A stretch of DNA of 29,687 nucleotides from CAYLRY01 sp964386535 (lineage in GTDB: Bacteria > Chloroflexota > Dehalococcoidia > Dehalococcoidales > UBA3254), in NCBI GenBank assembly GCA_964386535.1, contig CAYLRY010000038.1, positions 1 to 29,687 on the forward strand. Reading direction: 5' to 3'. The position numbers and the translations under genes are program-made. Below, piece by piece: positions 7,869 to 15,690 of the stretch. The first letter of the stretch is position 1, and each line of letters begins with the position of its first letter. The notes below the pieces were generated by a model. It was not told the DNA's origin. It worked only from the letters and a program-made list of their open reading frames with translations, and made no database searches.

Positions 7869-8501
7869 TTATCCGCCCGGGGGAATGGATACCACCTTGG
7901 GTTTTTGAGGTACCACACCGGGTTCCATCAACCATTCATCGTCCAATTCAGCACGCCACTGAAGCATTTCCAGACGGAAAGTTTCGTAGTCCTTCTGTAA
8001 AACATCATAAAACCGGGCGCTTTCCAGGGCCATGGCGCCGAAGTTGGCGGCCATGCCGGCAAAGGCGATGTCATCTTCAGTAAATTGGTATCTTTCAGAG
8101 GTGTAAACCCGCATCACCCCGATGATATCTTCTCTGAGTTTAACAGGTACGCTTAAAACGGAAGCAATCCCTTCTTCTTTCATCTGTTTTTGATACTGTA
8201 CCCTTTCATCACTGGTAGCATCCAGTACTACCAGGGGATTTCCTGCCAAAGTGCTGGCCATACTCTGATCAACCACCACCGGTCCCTTTCTTACAAACCA
8301 GTCGCTTAAGCCGTAAGCTGCGGTATGCAGCAATATCTTTTTGTCAGGCGTCAGCAGCATCAAGGAGCACCCTTTAACTGACATAGCTGTGGTCACACAC
8401 TCAACTATGGATTGTATTATTTCCGCAGGTGAGCGGGATGAATTTAACGTGGCTGCCAGATGGTATAAATTCTGACAATATGTATGATTTTTGTGTTCCA
8501 T
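7869..8501 (-). CDS. GAF-domain protein
   Basis: About 210 residues from the ATG at 8501, which has a GGGGGGA ribosome site just upstream. An ATG at 8561 would add 20 residues but has no such site. One GAF domain fills about residues 15-160: an N-terminal helix, the GCSLMLL strand, SVLSVPV and GVMRVYT, and the FTEDDIAFAGMAANFGAMALESARFY helix region in the usual order. There is no kinase, cyclase or DNA-binding domain, so it is a stand-alone sensor or a partner protein. The tail of about 45 residues is charged, then proline-rich, ending VSIPPGG. It is convergent with the two-component system, which itself has GAF-like domains. The ligand is unknown. Confidence 0.75.
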   Translation of the reverse strand: MEHKNHTYCQNLYHLAATLNSSRSPAEIIQSIVECVTTAMSVKGCSLMLLTPDKKILLHTAAYGLSDWFVRKGPVVVDQSMASTLAGNPLVVLDATSDERVQYQKQMKEEGIASVLSVPVKLREDIIGVMRVYTSERYQFTEDDIAFAGMAANFGAMALESARFYDVLQKDYETFRLEMLQWRAELDDEWLMEPGVVPQKPKVVSIPPGG

Positions 8502-8590
8502 AACGGTCCCCCCAAGCTTGAAGCAGTAATTTTCAACAAACCCTGATAGCTTTTTAAACATGCTGCAGTATAACGAATAAGTATGTCTTT

Positions 8591-8602
8591 TAAGATATCT
8601 TA
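8591..8602. repeat. 12-bp perfect palindrome upstream of the GAF gene
   Basis: TAAGATATCTTA lies about 90 bases upstream of the GAF-gene start. It is short and AT-rich, so it is only a possible operator. Confidence 0.2.
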
Positions 8603-8699
8603 TTTGCAGGTAAAATTATGCTATAAATCAGGGGGAATGTCAAATTTTGTTACGCATAAATATTTCACATAATTAACCAGGAGATTTCCGCCCGTACAG

Positions 8700-8721
8700 G
8701 AAAAGCAGGAGAGTTCCTGCT
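8700..8721 (-). terminator. Terminator after the UPF0280 gene
   Basis: On the - strand AGCAGGA-ACTC-TCCTGCT forms a perfect 7-bp stem with a 4-base loop, followed by a short T run. It starts five bases after the UPF0280 stop codon and separates that unit from the GAF gene. Confidence 0.7.
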
Positions 8722-8726
8722 AGATT

Positions 8727-9476
8727 TTAAGTTAACGCCTGATCTTCGATCCGGGTATGGCATAATTTCAGGTTGCCCCACAGTCCCATTTTCTCTCCCT
8801 TAATTATTAATAAACCTGTAACACCCTGAATGCTTTTAGCTAGTTCGATTCCTCGCGGGATATCATCAGAGGTCAGAATGATGTTTCCAATGGAGGTGGC
8901 TACTGCATCCGAGAGAATAGCTGTATTCGCCAGCACCAATACCGCATCCGCTTTGCCGAAGCTTAAAGAGTGCCCCACAGTGCCAGAAGAGGTACTGATG
9001 CCCATTGGTGTATGATTGCCCGAAATCTCCAGTCCGATTCTTTTACTCAGGGGAGAATTTCCGGCATAGATACCGATGATTCTATCTTTACGGCTTCTTA
9101 AATAAATATCACCGCCATTTTCGATAATAACCTCGGGTGAATAAGCGGAAAGCTCTTCGCCGGCGAAATGAGCAATAGCTCCTGCAACTGCGGCCATGGG
9201 CCCCACTGAAGCCTGTTCACCAGCTTGGGCCATGGCTTTGACTATGGCAGGGGCATTGACATCTACGGCGATAGGTTCCAGTGTGGTGAGAAAAAGGGGA
9301 TGGGTAGAGATGTATTTTTTCAATATAGACCGGTATTTCAGGATAGAACTGCGGGCTTTTTGATAAAGATGGGTGGAGGCACTGATATAACAATCCGTTT
9401 CTTCAACTATTACATTGAAGGCAACCAGATCCTGGTTTTTTACCCAATGACGATAGGTACGGGGTTGATACAACAT
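8727..9476 (-). CDS. UPF0280 family protein (ApbE-like), homocysteine-cassette member
   Basis: 249 residues matching the UPF0280/COG2122 family, a distant relative of the FAD:protein FMN transferase ApbE. Recognisable parts are the opening YRHWVKNQDLVAFNV, the GPMAAVAGAIA loop (about 100-110), IIENGGDIYL (about 125-134) and STSSGTVGHS. Family knowledge: these genes sit beside DUF39 and NIL-ferredoxin genes in methanogens and sulfate reducers, and have been linked to homocysteine synthesis in sulfate reducers. The chemical role is not settled; a flavin or redox-related step is a guess. The ATG at 9476 gives the usual N-terminus but lacks a clear ribosome site. The gene is 143 bases downstream of the ferredoxin gene, wider than the rest of the cluster, so it may also have its own promoter. 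It ends at a terminator. Confidence 0.82.
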   Translation of the reverse strand: MLYQPRTYRHWVKNQDLVAFNVIVEETDCYISASTHLYQKARSSILKYRSILKKYISTHPLFLTTLEPIAVDVNAPAIVKAMAQAGEQASVGPMAAVAGAIAHFAGEELSAYSPEVIIENGGDIYLRSRKDRIIGIYAGNSPLSKRIGLEISGNHTPMGISTSSGTVGHSLSFGKADAVLVLANTAILSDAVATSIGNIILTSDDIPRGIELAKSIQGVTGLLIIKGEKMGLWGNLKLCHTRIEDQALT

Positions 9477-9500
9477 AAAAACTCAAAACAAAAAAGGTAA

Positions 9501-9530
9501 AATATTCAACCACCCCAAATTAAGGTTCAA
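9501..9530 (-). promoter_or_regulatory. Possible promoter for the UPF0280 gene
   Basis: On the - strand TTGAAC (9525-9530), an 18-base spacer and AATATT (9501-9506). Transcription would start near 9494. The -10 matches at only four of six positions. The 143-base gap holds nothing else convincing; a CGGAAAA/TTTTCCG stem around 9551-9572 has no T run after it. Confidence 0.25.
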
Positions 9531-9619
9531 TACCGGCGGCAACCAGGGTGCGGAAAAGCTTATTTTTTCCGAAAGATGGGAAGGAAAATCCGGGATGCTT
9601 ATACCTGGTGCACTAAAGA

Positions 9620-10054
9620 CTAAAAATGTAATTCCATAGCCCTGGGCGGGCAGGCTTTAATACAAAGCCCGCAGGCTACGCACCTGGTATCATTGAAAAG
9701 CACCAACATGTCACGCCCATATTCAAAGGCGCCAGCCGGACACACAGTAATACAGGCCCCGCAGGAGGTGCATCTGTCTTCGTTGCGGGTCACGTCCTGG
9801 CTGAGAGACTGGATTCTTACACCTCTATCCAGAAGGTATTGTACCCCCTCATCGTAATGTTTTTGATCACCCTTAAGCTCTACCACCATTAAGCCTTCTG
9901 CTTCCGGTGTTATGGAGGCTTTAAGTATATTAAATTCAAGATCGTAATCTTTAGTTAAGCGATATAGAATGGGTTCATCCACCATGCGTTTGGGGAAATG
10001 AAGGACCACCCTTTTAGCTACTATCTTTCCGTTTATTTTTTCCTGGTCAGCCAT
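9620..10054 (-). CDS. NIL-domain ferredoxin, homocysteine biosynthesis
   Basis: 144 residues in two parts. Residues 10-85 form a NIL domain (ligand-binding ferredoxin-like fold), and residues 90-144 form a 2x[4Fe-4S] ferredoxin with two complete motifs, CTSCGACITVCP and CVACGLCIKACP. In Methanosarcina acetivorans the homologue MA1822 works with the DUF39 protein MA1821 in making homocysteine from aspartate semialdehyde and sulfide, presumably as the electron donor. Here the start lies nine bases after the DUF39 stop, and the AGAGG ribosome site overlaps that stop, so the two are almost certainly translated from one message. The order DUF39, NIL-ferredoxin, UPF0280 on the same strand supports the same role here. 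A general electron-carrier role cannot be excluded. Confidence 0.88.
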   Translation of the reverse strand: MADQEKINGKIVAKRVVLHFPKRMVDEPILYRLTKDYDLEFNILKASITPEAEGLMVVELKGDQKHYDEGVQYLLDRGVRIQSLSQDVTRNEDRCTSCGACITVCPAGAFEYGRDMLVLFNDTRCVACGLCIKACPPRAMELHF

Positions 10055-10063
10055 ACATAACCT

Positions 10064-11275
10064 CTAATATTCTTCGATAGGCCTTTCCTTCAGGGGTTTA
10101 AAGCTAATGCCTGAAGTAACTCCAGGCAGAGGCGCAACAGGCTCAGTCAGAAGGAATTTACCCTGTAATATCCATTCTTTCAATATTCCGGCAATTTCAA
10201 GTGCCCTGGGGTAACTGGAGAGCGAAGCTGTGGGCACCTCTTTACCCTGTACCCTGATTTTACCGCTGCGGAGTTCGGCATAGCTAACCTGCCCCAGAGT
10301 TACCGCTTCCCGGTTGGGATAGGCGCTGGAATAATCCACCAGAGGCGCCAAGATTTCAGCATCAGTAATGGTAGTATATTTTAATATTTCATCATTCAGG
10401 ATTGGAATGGGTACACCGATGCCAACTGTCAGGCTGACCCCATAACCCAGCATGCTGGTTCCAACCAGATAACGGGGACTCATCTGCTTCAAATCGCCAA
10501 TAACGCAAAGAGTAGCAGCTCCTTCTGTAGGTGCGCCGCTGGGGGAGCGAGGAACTCCCGGATTAAACTGAGTGCCAGGCCAGGCTACGTAACCCACACC
10601 ACCTCCAAGGAAGATACGGGTGCCTATGCCAATGGTCCTGTAATAAGGGTCTTTCATTAAGGGGGACAGTTGACCGGCGCTGGAATAACTGGCGCTGCCT
10701 AATCTGGGCTTTAGGACCCCCATATAGGTATATATAGTTTTGTCAGAAAGATTAACAGCCACATTATAATTTTGATATGCATTACGCATGTTGAAGAGGA
10801 CGGCCTCGTTAAGATCCTTAATATTTATCCAGGTTTCTAACTTCTTACGAGGATAACAGTCTGTACCATAAGCAGAGGCTACCAGACGGATATCATGCCC
10901 GGCTACCAGTTCTTCTATAACATGTCCGCCACCATAATTGAAATCGCCTGGATGATCCCGGTTGCGGGGGTCATCATCTGGCAAAGCATTGGCTCCGATG
11001 AACAAATCTGCCGCAGCAAAGGCTGCATATGCAGGTACATCGTTAAGATAAGCCCTGCCTCCTCCCAATTTAATCCTGGGCTTAGCATGTCCGATGTTAA
11101 AGTAAGCCCCGGAGGAACACATGGGTCCGAATGTCCCGGTGGTGACTACATCCACTTTTTCCGCTGCTTTTTTTATTCCTTCATATTTGGCTATTTCAAT
11201 AATTTCAGCCGCAGTAACTACTACGACTTTCCCCTGCCGGATTTTTTCGTTTATTTCATTAATTGTTTTGGCCAT
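10064..11275 (-). CDS. DUF39 homocysteine biosynthesis protein
   Basis: 403 residues covering the DUF39 domain, without the C-terminal CBS pair found in methanogen versions. Conserved features include FGPMCSSGAYFNIGH with Cys53, a candidate sulfur-carrying residue, ASAYGTDCYPRK with Cys140, and the glycine-rich FLGGGVGYVAWPGTQ. The family (MA1821 type) makes homocysteine directly from aspartate semialdehyde with a reduced sulfur donor, bypassing O-acyl-homoserine. The ATG at 11275 is preceded by GAGGAAAA, and a good promoter lies 22-50 bases upstream. It leads the unit DUF39, NIL-ferredoxin, UPF0280. If active, this cell would need sulfide and aspartate semialdehyde but not MetA/MetB/MetY for homocysteine; whether those genes exist elsewhere cannot be seen. 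Confidence 0.88.
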   Translation of the reverse strand: MAKTINEINEKIRQGKVVVVTAAEIIEIAKYEGIKKAAEKVDVVTTGTFGPMCSSGAYFNIGHAKPRIKLGGGRAYLNDVPAYAAFAAADLFIGANALPDDDPRNRDHPGDFNYGGGHVIEELVAGHDIRLVASAYGTDCYPRKKLETWINIKDLNEAVLFNMRNAYQNYNVAVNLSDKTIYTYMGVLKPRLGSASYSSAGQLSPLMKDPYYRTIGIGTRIFLGGGVGYVAWPGTQFNPGVPRSPSGAPTEGAATLCVIGDLKQMSPRYLVGTSMLGYGVSLTVGIGVPIPILNDEILKYTTITDAEILAPLVDYSSAYPNREAVTLGQVSYAELRSGKIRVQGKEVPTASLSSYPRALEIAGILKEWILQGKFLLTEPVAPLPGVTSGISFKPLKERPIEEY

Positions 11276-11296
11276 AGCTTTTCCTCAATCTTCCTG

Positions 11297-11325
11297 ATAT
11301 TAATATTAAACCTCAGGATTGTCAA
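11297..11325 (-). promoter_or_regulatory. Promoter of the DUF39 operon
   Basis: On the - strand a perfect TTGACA (11320-11325), a 17-base spacer and TAATAT (11297-11302). Transcription would begin near 11290, giving a leader of only about 15 bases that still includes the GAGG ribosome site. Confidence 0.6.
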
Positions 11326-11411
11326 TTTGGACTGCCGGAAATAACTTTTTTACACTGAAAATGTGGGCTTAAAAAAAATCAAGTTAGAGAGACGTTTATT
11401 TCAAAATGCTT

Positions 11412-11426
11412 CATTAAGGCTTAATG
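11412..11426. repeat. 15-bp inverted repeat between divergent DUF39 and aspS promoters
   Basis: CATTAAG-G-CTTAATG is a perfect 7-bp inverted repeat with a one-base centre. It lies in the 342-base divergent gap, about 90 bases upstream of the DUF39 -35 and about 70 bases upstream of the aspS -35. The size fits a dimeric regulator site. Apart from this and the two promoters, I see nothing in the gap 11276-11617. Confidence 0.3.
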
Positions 11427-11497
11427 GCCCTGCAATGATGAAGTATTCAGCCAGCTTTACTAATTATAATTGTTCTGAACTGTAATAAAACCGGCGG

Positions 11498-11527
11498 TTG
11501 AAAGCTCACGTCATAATACGATATAAT
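11498..11527 (+). promoter_or_regulatory. Promoter of aspS
   Basis: TTGAAA (11498-11503), an 18-base spacer and TATAAT (11522-11527). Transcription would begin near 11534, giving a leader of about 85 bases, which looks too short for a T-box. AGGAGG at 11603-11608 is the ribosome site. Confidence 0.6.
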
Positions 11528-11617
11528 CATTATGAGTATATGTGTAGTTTCACAAAAAAACCATCCGTTCCCCCCGGCTTAATTTTCTAATTTTTCCCCA
11601 ACAGGAGGCTGCTTTTT

Positions 11618-13417
11618 TTGCTTAAAACTAATAACTGTGGTGAATTAACCAGGAACAATATCAATCAAAAAGTAACACTGGCAGGCTGGGTTGACCGGCG
11701 GCGTGATCACGGGCAGTTGATCTTTATTGACCTGAGGGATAGATCAGGAGTGGTACAACTGGTCTTTAATCCGGAAAATTCAAGATCCGGCCATGAAATT
11801 GCCAATCAGTTACGCAGTGAATTTGTGGTGCAGGTTACGGGAGAAGTGCGTCTCCGTCCGGAAGGAACAGAAAACCTGAAAATGCCTACCGGCGAAGTGG
11901 AAATCCTGGTGGAGAAAGCTGTTATACTGAATATATCAAAGACACCCCCTTTTTATATCAATGAAGATGTAGAGGTAAATGAGAATGTTCGGCTAAAATA
12001 CCGCTATCTTGATCTCCGCAGAGATAGAATGAAGAGAAACCTGATTTTACGGCATGAAGTGATCAAATTCATGCGTGAATTTATGTATGACAGGGGATTT
12101 ATCGAGGTAGAAACGCCCATATTGATAAAGAGCACTCCTGAAGGCGCCCGGGATTATTTAGTCCCCTCCCGTTTGTATCCCGGTAAGTTTTATGCTTTAC
12201 CACAATCTCCTCAACAGTTAAAACAATTACTGATGGTAGGCGGAGTAGAAAGATATTTCCAGATCGCCAGATGTTTTCGGGACGAAGATTCAAGGAAGGA
12301 TCGTCAGCCGGAATTCACACAACTGGATATTGAGATGAGCTTTGTAGAGGAGGAGGACATTTTACATCTATTGGAAGATCTCTTCTCCTCACTGGTGGAG
12401 AAATTACGTCCGGATCTTAAATTTAATAAACCGTTTATCCGTTTGCCCTTTGCCGAAGCCATGGAAAAATACGGCTCGGATAAACCGGATTTACGCTTTG
12501 GGCTGGAAATCAGCGATCTCTCAGATATAGCTGAAAAAACTGAGTTTGGTGTTTTTAAAACGATAGTTGCGGAAGGTGGGAAAGTAAAGGGCATTGTAGC
12601 TCCGGGTTGCTGTACTTATACCCGCAGCCAGTTGGATGAGTTGAATAGCCTGGTGCAGAGTTTAGGTGCAACGGGTTTATTGACCATAACTCTGGGCAGC
12701 CAGCCTGGCAATCTGGCAGATCTAACGATGGAGATGGTAAAGTCCAGAGCCGCTAAATATTTAACCCTGGATCAGGTCAAGCAAATGGCTGAACGGATGA
12801 ATGCCAGCATGGGTGACCTGTTATTGATAATTGCAGGAAAGCCAGAAATAACTAGTAATGTATTGGGTGAACTGCGCAAGGAAATGGGCCGCCGTTTGAA
12901 TTTGATCAGACCCGATGAGTTAAAATTTGCTTTTATCGTTGATTTCCCGCTATTGAACTGGAATAAAGAAGAAGGCCGTTGGGAGGCTATGCATAATCCG
13001 TTCACTCAGCCCGTGGAGGCTGATCTGCCGTTGCTGGAAAGCGCCCCGGAGAAAGTACACGGGCGCCATTATGATTTTGTTTGTAACGGCTATGAAATAG
13101 CTGGCGGCAGTATACGGATTCACAACAGTGAGCTTCAGCGCCGTATTTTCCGGATACTGGGGCATTCGGATGAAAAAATCACTGAACTATTCGGTCATAT
13201 GCTCGAGGCTTTTGAGTATGGAGCTCCACCACATGGTGGGGTTGCGCCTGGAGTAGACCGGTTTGTCATGTTGCTGGCAGGAGAAGAAACCATCCGCGAT
13301 GTGATAGCTTTTCCCAAGAACCAGAGCGCATATGACATGATGATTGATGCCCCGGCCGAGGTCAGTCAAAAGCAGATAGATGAAATACATATAGTGATGG
13401 CTCCAGAAGTACAATAA
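11618..13417 (+). CDS. aspS: Aspartyl-tRNA synthetase, bacterial type
   Basis: 599 residues, the normal length of the bacterial enzyme, which charges tRNA-Asp with aspartate. Order: the OB-fold anticodon-binding domain (about 1-105, AGWVDRRRDHGQL), the class II core with motif 2 (FRDEDSRKDRQPEFTQLD, about 219-236), the bacterial GAD insertion (about 290-420), and motif 3 GVAPGVDRFVMLL (about 540-552). The start is a TTG at 11618, nine bases after AGGAGG, and gives the usual opening MLKTNNCGEL. Residue 31 is histidine (RRDHG); in Pseudomonas-type enzymes His31 goes with a non-discriminating synthetase that also charges tRNA-Asn, while E. coli has leucine there. That makes an indirect Asn-tRNA route with GatCAB plausible but unproven. 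Confidence 0.97.
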   Translation: MLKTNNCGELTRNNINQKVTLAGWVDRRRDHGQLIFIDLRDRSGVVQLVFNPENSRSGHEIANQLRSEFVVQVTGEVRLRPEGTENLKMPTGEVEILVEKAVILNISKTPPFYINEDVEVNENVRLKYRYLDLRRDRMKRNLILRHEVIKFMREFMYDRGFIEVETPILIKSTPEGARDYLVPSRLYPGKFYALPQSPQQLKQLLMVGGVERYFQIARCFRDEDSRKDRQPEFTQLDIEMSFVEEEDILHLLEDLFSSLVEKLRPDLKFNKPFIRLPFAEAMEKYGSDKPDLRFGLEISDLSDIAEKTEFGVFKTIVAEGGKVKGIVAPGCCTYTRSQLDELNSLVQSLGATGLLTITLGSQPGNLADLTMEMVKSRAAKYLTLDQVKQMAERMNASMGDLLLIIAGKPEITSNVLGELRKEMGRRLNLIRPDELKFAFIVDFPLLNWNKEEGRWEAMHNPFTQPVEADLPLLESAPEKVHGRHYDFVCNGYEIAGGSIRIHNSELQRRIFRILGHSDEKITELFGHMLEAFEYGAPPHGGVAPGVDRFVMLLAGEETIRDVIAFPKNQSAYDMMIDAPAEVSQKQIDEIHIVMAPEVQ

Positions 13418-13436
13418 AGGAAAAAAGATAAAATCC

Positions 13437-13594
13437 AGCCGGAGTGGAGAAGAAAAATTCTTACCGTCAGGGATTAATGACGGAACATTTTCGCGAAATA
13501 CTCTAATTCCGGCTTGCAACCACTACCAGAAAAAGGGAGAAATGGTAATTTTAAAGATCTATTATTTTATTTATAGGGCGCGGCCTACCGTGCC
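13437..13594 (+). other. Possible structured RNA or terminator region between aspS and tig
   Basis: The 232-base gap has nested inverted repeats. The outer arms AGCCGGA (13437-13443) and TCCGGCT (13508-13514) enclose an inner hairpin, CCGTCA (13464-13469) with TGACGG (13478-13483). A third hairpin, GGCGCGG-CCTA-CCGTGCC (13577-13594, one G-T pair), follows. None has a proper T run, so they are weak as factor-independent terminators. They could end the aspS message by another route, stabilise it, or form a small RNA. Confidence 0.3.
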
Positions 13595-13600
13595 GTCATA

Positions 13601-13629
13601 TTGATTTAGAATACTATTATCAGGATAAT
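13601..13629 (+). promoter_or_regulatory. Candidate promoter of tig-clpP
   Basis: TTGATT (13601-13606), a 17-base spacer and GATAAT (13624-13629). The start would be near 13636, only about 14 bases before the GTG, though GGAGGAA at 13641-13647 would still be transcribed. Confidence 0.35.
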
Positions 13630-13649
13630 AAAACCATAGGGGAGGAACC

Positions 13650-15017
13650 GTGAAAACAACCAAGGAAAAAATCGAGAACCGGCAGGCTTACCTGACCATA
13701 GAGCTGGAGCCCTCTGAAACAGAGGAAGGCTTGAGCAAAGCCTATAACCGCCTGGTAAGGAAGTATAATGTTCCCGGTTTCCGTAAAGGCAAAGCACCCC
13801 GGCCAATTCTGGAACAATACATAGGAAAAGCTGCTTTATTGGAAGATGCAGTTGAACATATGGCTCCTGAAGTTATTGAAAAAGTAATTAAGGAGCAGGA
13901 ACTCAAGGTAATCGCACGTCCGCAAATCGATTTAGAGAAGATTGAGCCGGTAATATATAAATTGGTGCTGCCGCTGGAACCGGTAGTAACACTGGGCGAC
14001 TACCACCAGGTAAAAATAGCGCCGGAAGTAATAGAATTAAAAGAAGAGGATGTTGACAAGGCCATAGAACAACTCAGGCATAAGCACTGTATCTGGGAAC
14101 CGGTTGAAAGGCAAATCAACTCGCGGGACCTGGTAAACCTGGATATAGAAAGCAACGTAGGGGCTCAACCCTTTATCAACCAGAAGGACGCTGAATATCA
14201 AGTTGAAAAAGAATCTGAATTTCCAATAAAGGGGTTTGCGGAACAACTGATAGGGCTTAAAAAGGGAGACAAAAAGGACTTTACGCTGACCTTTGCCCAG
14301 GACCATCCCAGGGCTGAGCTGGCCGGCAAAGAGGTCTCCTTTAAAGTTGAAATTAAAGAGATCAAACAGGAGAAACTACCGGAAGTAGATGACGATTTTG
14401 CTAAAACGGTGAACGCTGAATATAAAAATGTAGAAGACCTGCGTTCCAGGATCAGGGAGAACTTGAAGCTAAGCGCCGAGCAGAAAGCCAAAAAAGATTT
14501 CGAGCAAAAGCTTATTAATGAAGTAGTTAAACTTTCGCAAGTTGAGTATCCTCCGGTTGTTATTGAGGAAGAAATTGACGGGTTGATAAGAGATCAGATG
14601 CGGCGCTGGCAGATGGATGAGAAAGGGATGGATGAATATTTGAAAACTATCAGCCGGACGCCAGAGCAATTACGTGAAGAACTGCGTCCGGTAGCTATCA
14701 GAACGGTGACACAGTCCCTGGTTTTAACTGAAGTGGCCAGGGCTGAAAAAATAGAGGTTAATCCCGACGATGTAAAAAGAGAAATTGAGGCCATGACTAA
14801 AGATGTCGTTTCTGAAAAGAAAGACCAGGTGGTGGAGTGGCTGAGTCAGCCTCAATCTCAGGTTAACATAGCCTCTTCAATGGCTACCAGGAGAACAATA
14901 GAAAAACTGGCTGAGATAGCGCAAGCCTCAGCCGGAACTGAGCAAAAAATTGAGCAAAAAGTTGAAAGTGCGGAAGGCCAACCGGCCGAGGCACAGCAAA
15001 AGGAGGTGCAGCAATGA
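13650..15017 (+). CDS. tig: Trigger factor, ribosome-associated chaperone
   Basis: 455 residues. The N-terminal ribosome-binding domain carries the signature GFRKGKAPR (43-51), which docks near the peptide exit tunnel. A PPIase (FKBP-like) domain spans about 150-245, and the helical substrate-holding C-domain follows. The last 25-30 residues are a low-complexity Glu/Gln/Ala tail (AEAQQKEVQQ at the end), which is not part of the conserved fold. The GTG start at 13650 is chosen because GGAGGAA lies just before it and the protein then begins in the usual way. The clpP start overlaps the tig stop in an ATGA, so the two are translationally coupled. The pairing of tig with clpP is common and joins folding of new chains with proteolysis. 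Confidence 0.96.
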   Translation: MKTTKEKIENRQAYLTIELEPSETEEGLSKAYNRLVRKYNVPGFRKGKAPRPILEQYIGKAALLEDAVEHMAPEVIEKVIKEQELKVIARPQIDLEKIEPVIYKLVLPLEPVVTLGDYHQVKIAPEVIELKEEDVDKAIEQLRHKHCIWEPVERQINSRDLVNLDIESNVGAQPFINQKDAEYQVEKESEFPIKGFAEQLIGLKKGDKKDFTLTFAQDHPRAELAGKEVSFKVEIKEIKQEKLPEVDDDFAKTVNAEYKNVEDLRSRIRENLKLSAEQKAKKDFEQKLINEVVKLSQVEYPPVVIEEEIDGLIRDQMRRWQMDEKGMDEYLKTISRTPEQLREELRPVAIRTVTQSLVLTEVARAEKIEVNPDDVKREIEAMTKDVVSEKKDQVVEWLSQPQSQVNIASSMATRRTIEKLAEIAQASAGTEQKIEQKVESAEGQPAEAQQKEVQQ

Positions 15018-15625
15018 TAGACCCAAGAAATGTTATTCCTATGGTTGTTGAAACCGGGACCCGTGGTGAGAGAGCTTTTGATATCTTTTCACTCCTCTTG
15101 AGGGAACGCATTGTCATGCTTAATATGCCGATCAACGACCAGGTTGCCAATGTCATTATATCCCAGCTTTTATACCTGGATAGGGAAGACCCGGATAAAG
15201 ACATCAGCCTGTATATTCATTCACCAGGAGGAATAGTTAATGCAGGGCTGGCAATTTATGATACCATGCAACTGATCCGTCCAGATGTCTCTACTATCTG
15301 TCTGGGTATGGCGGCCAGTATGGCTACTATTCTTCTGGCAGCAGGGACTAAAGGCAAGCGCTTCGCTTTACCGCATGCTACTATCCATATGCACCAGGTG
15401 CTGGGTGGCGCCCAGGGACAGGCGGCGGATATTGTGATCGCGGCGAAAGAAATTATGCGTTTGGATGATATAATCCGCAACATCCTGGTCAAACACACCG
15501 GTCAATCTATGGAAAAAATTCAACATGATACGGACCGGGACTACTATTTGAATGCCCAGCAGGCTATTGAGTACGGTCTGATCGACCAGGTACTGGAGAA
15601 AAAGGAAAAGACCATCAAGAAGTAG
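15014..15625 (+). CDS. clpP: ATP-dependent Clp protease proteolytic subunit
   Basis: 203 residues, a full-length ClpP serine peptidase whose 14-mer chamber degrades proteins fed by a Clp ATPase. The nucleophile is Ser102 in GMAASMAT, the general base is His127 in TIHMHQ, and the catalytic aspartate lies in the HDTDRDYY segment (172-178). The oxyanion loop SPGG is at 70-73. The gene starts at 15014, overlapping tig by four bases, with AAAGGAGGTG just upstream. No clpX follows, unlike in many bacteria: a strong terminator comes 32 bases after the stop and the next gene is on the other strand. The partner ATPase must therefore be encoded elsewhere. Confidence 0.97.
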   Translation: MIDPRNVIPMVVETGTRGERAFDIFSLLLRERIVMLNMPINDQVANVIISQLLYLDREDPDKDISLYIHSPGGIVNAGLAIYDTMQLIRPDVSTICLGMAASMATILLAAGTKGKRFALPHATIHMHQVLGGAQGQAADIVIAAKEIMRLDDIIRNILVKHTGQSMEKIQHDTDRDYYLNAQQAIEYGLIDQVLEKKEKTIKK

Positions 15626-15656
15626 GTTCCGATAAATAATTTTTTCGAAGGCGCAT

Positions 15657-15690
15657 AAATGCGGGCGGTTACTCCGCCCGCATTTGTTTT
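15657..15690 (+). terminator. Strong terminator after clpP
   Basis: A perfect 12-bp stem, AAATGCGGGCGG with CCGCCCGCATTT, around TTACT, followed by GTTTTAA. It sits between the convergent clpP and PHP genes and touches the PHP stop codon, so it may also stop transcription on the - strand, where the following T run is poorer. Confidence 0.85.
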
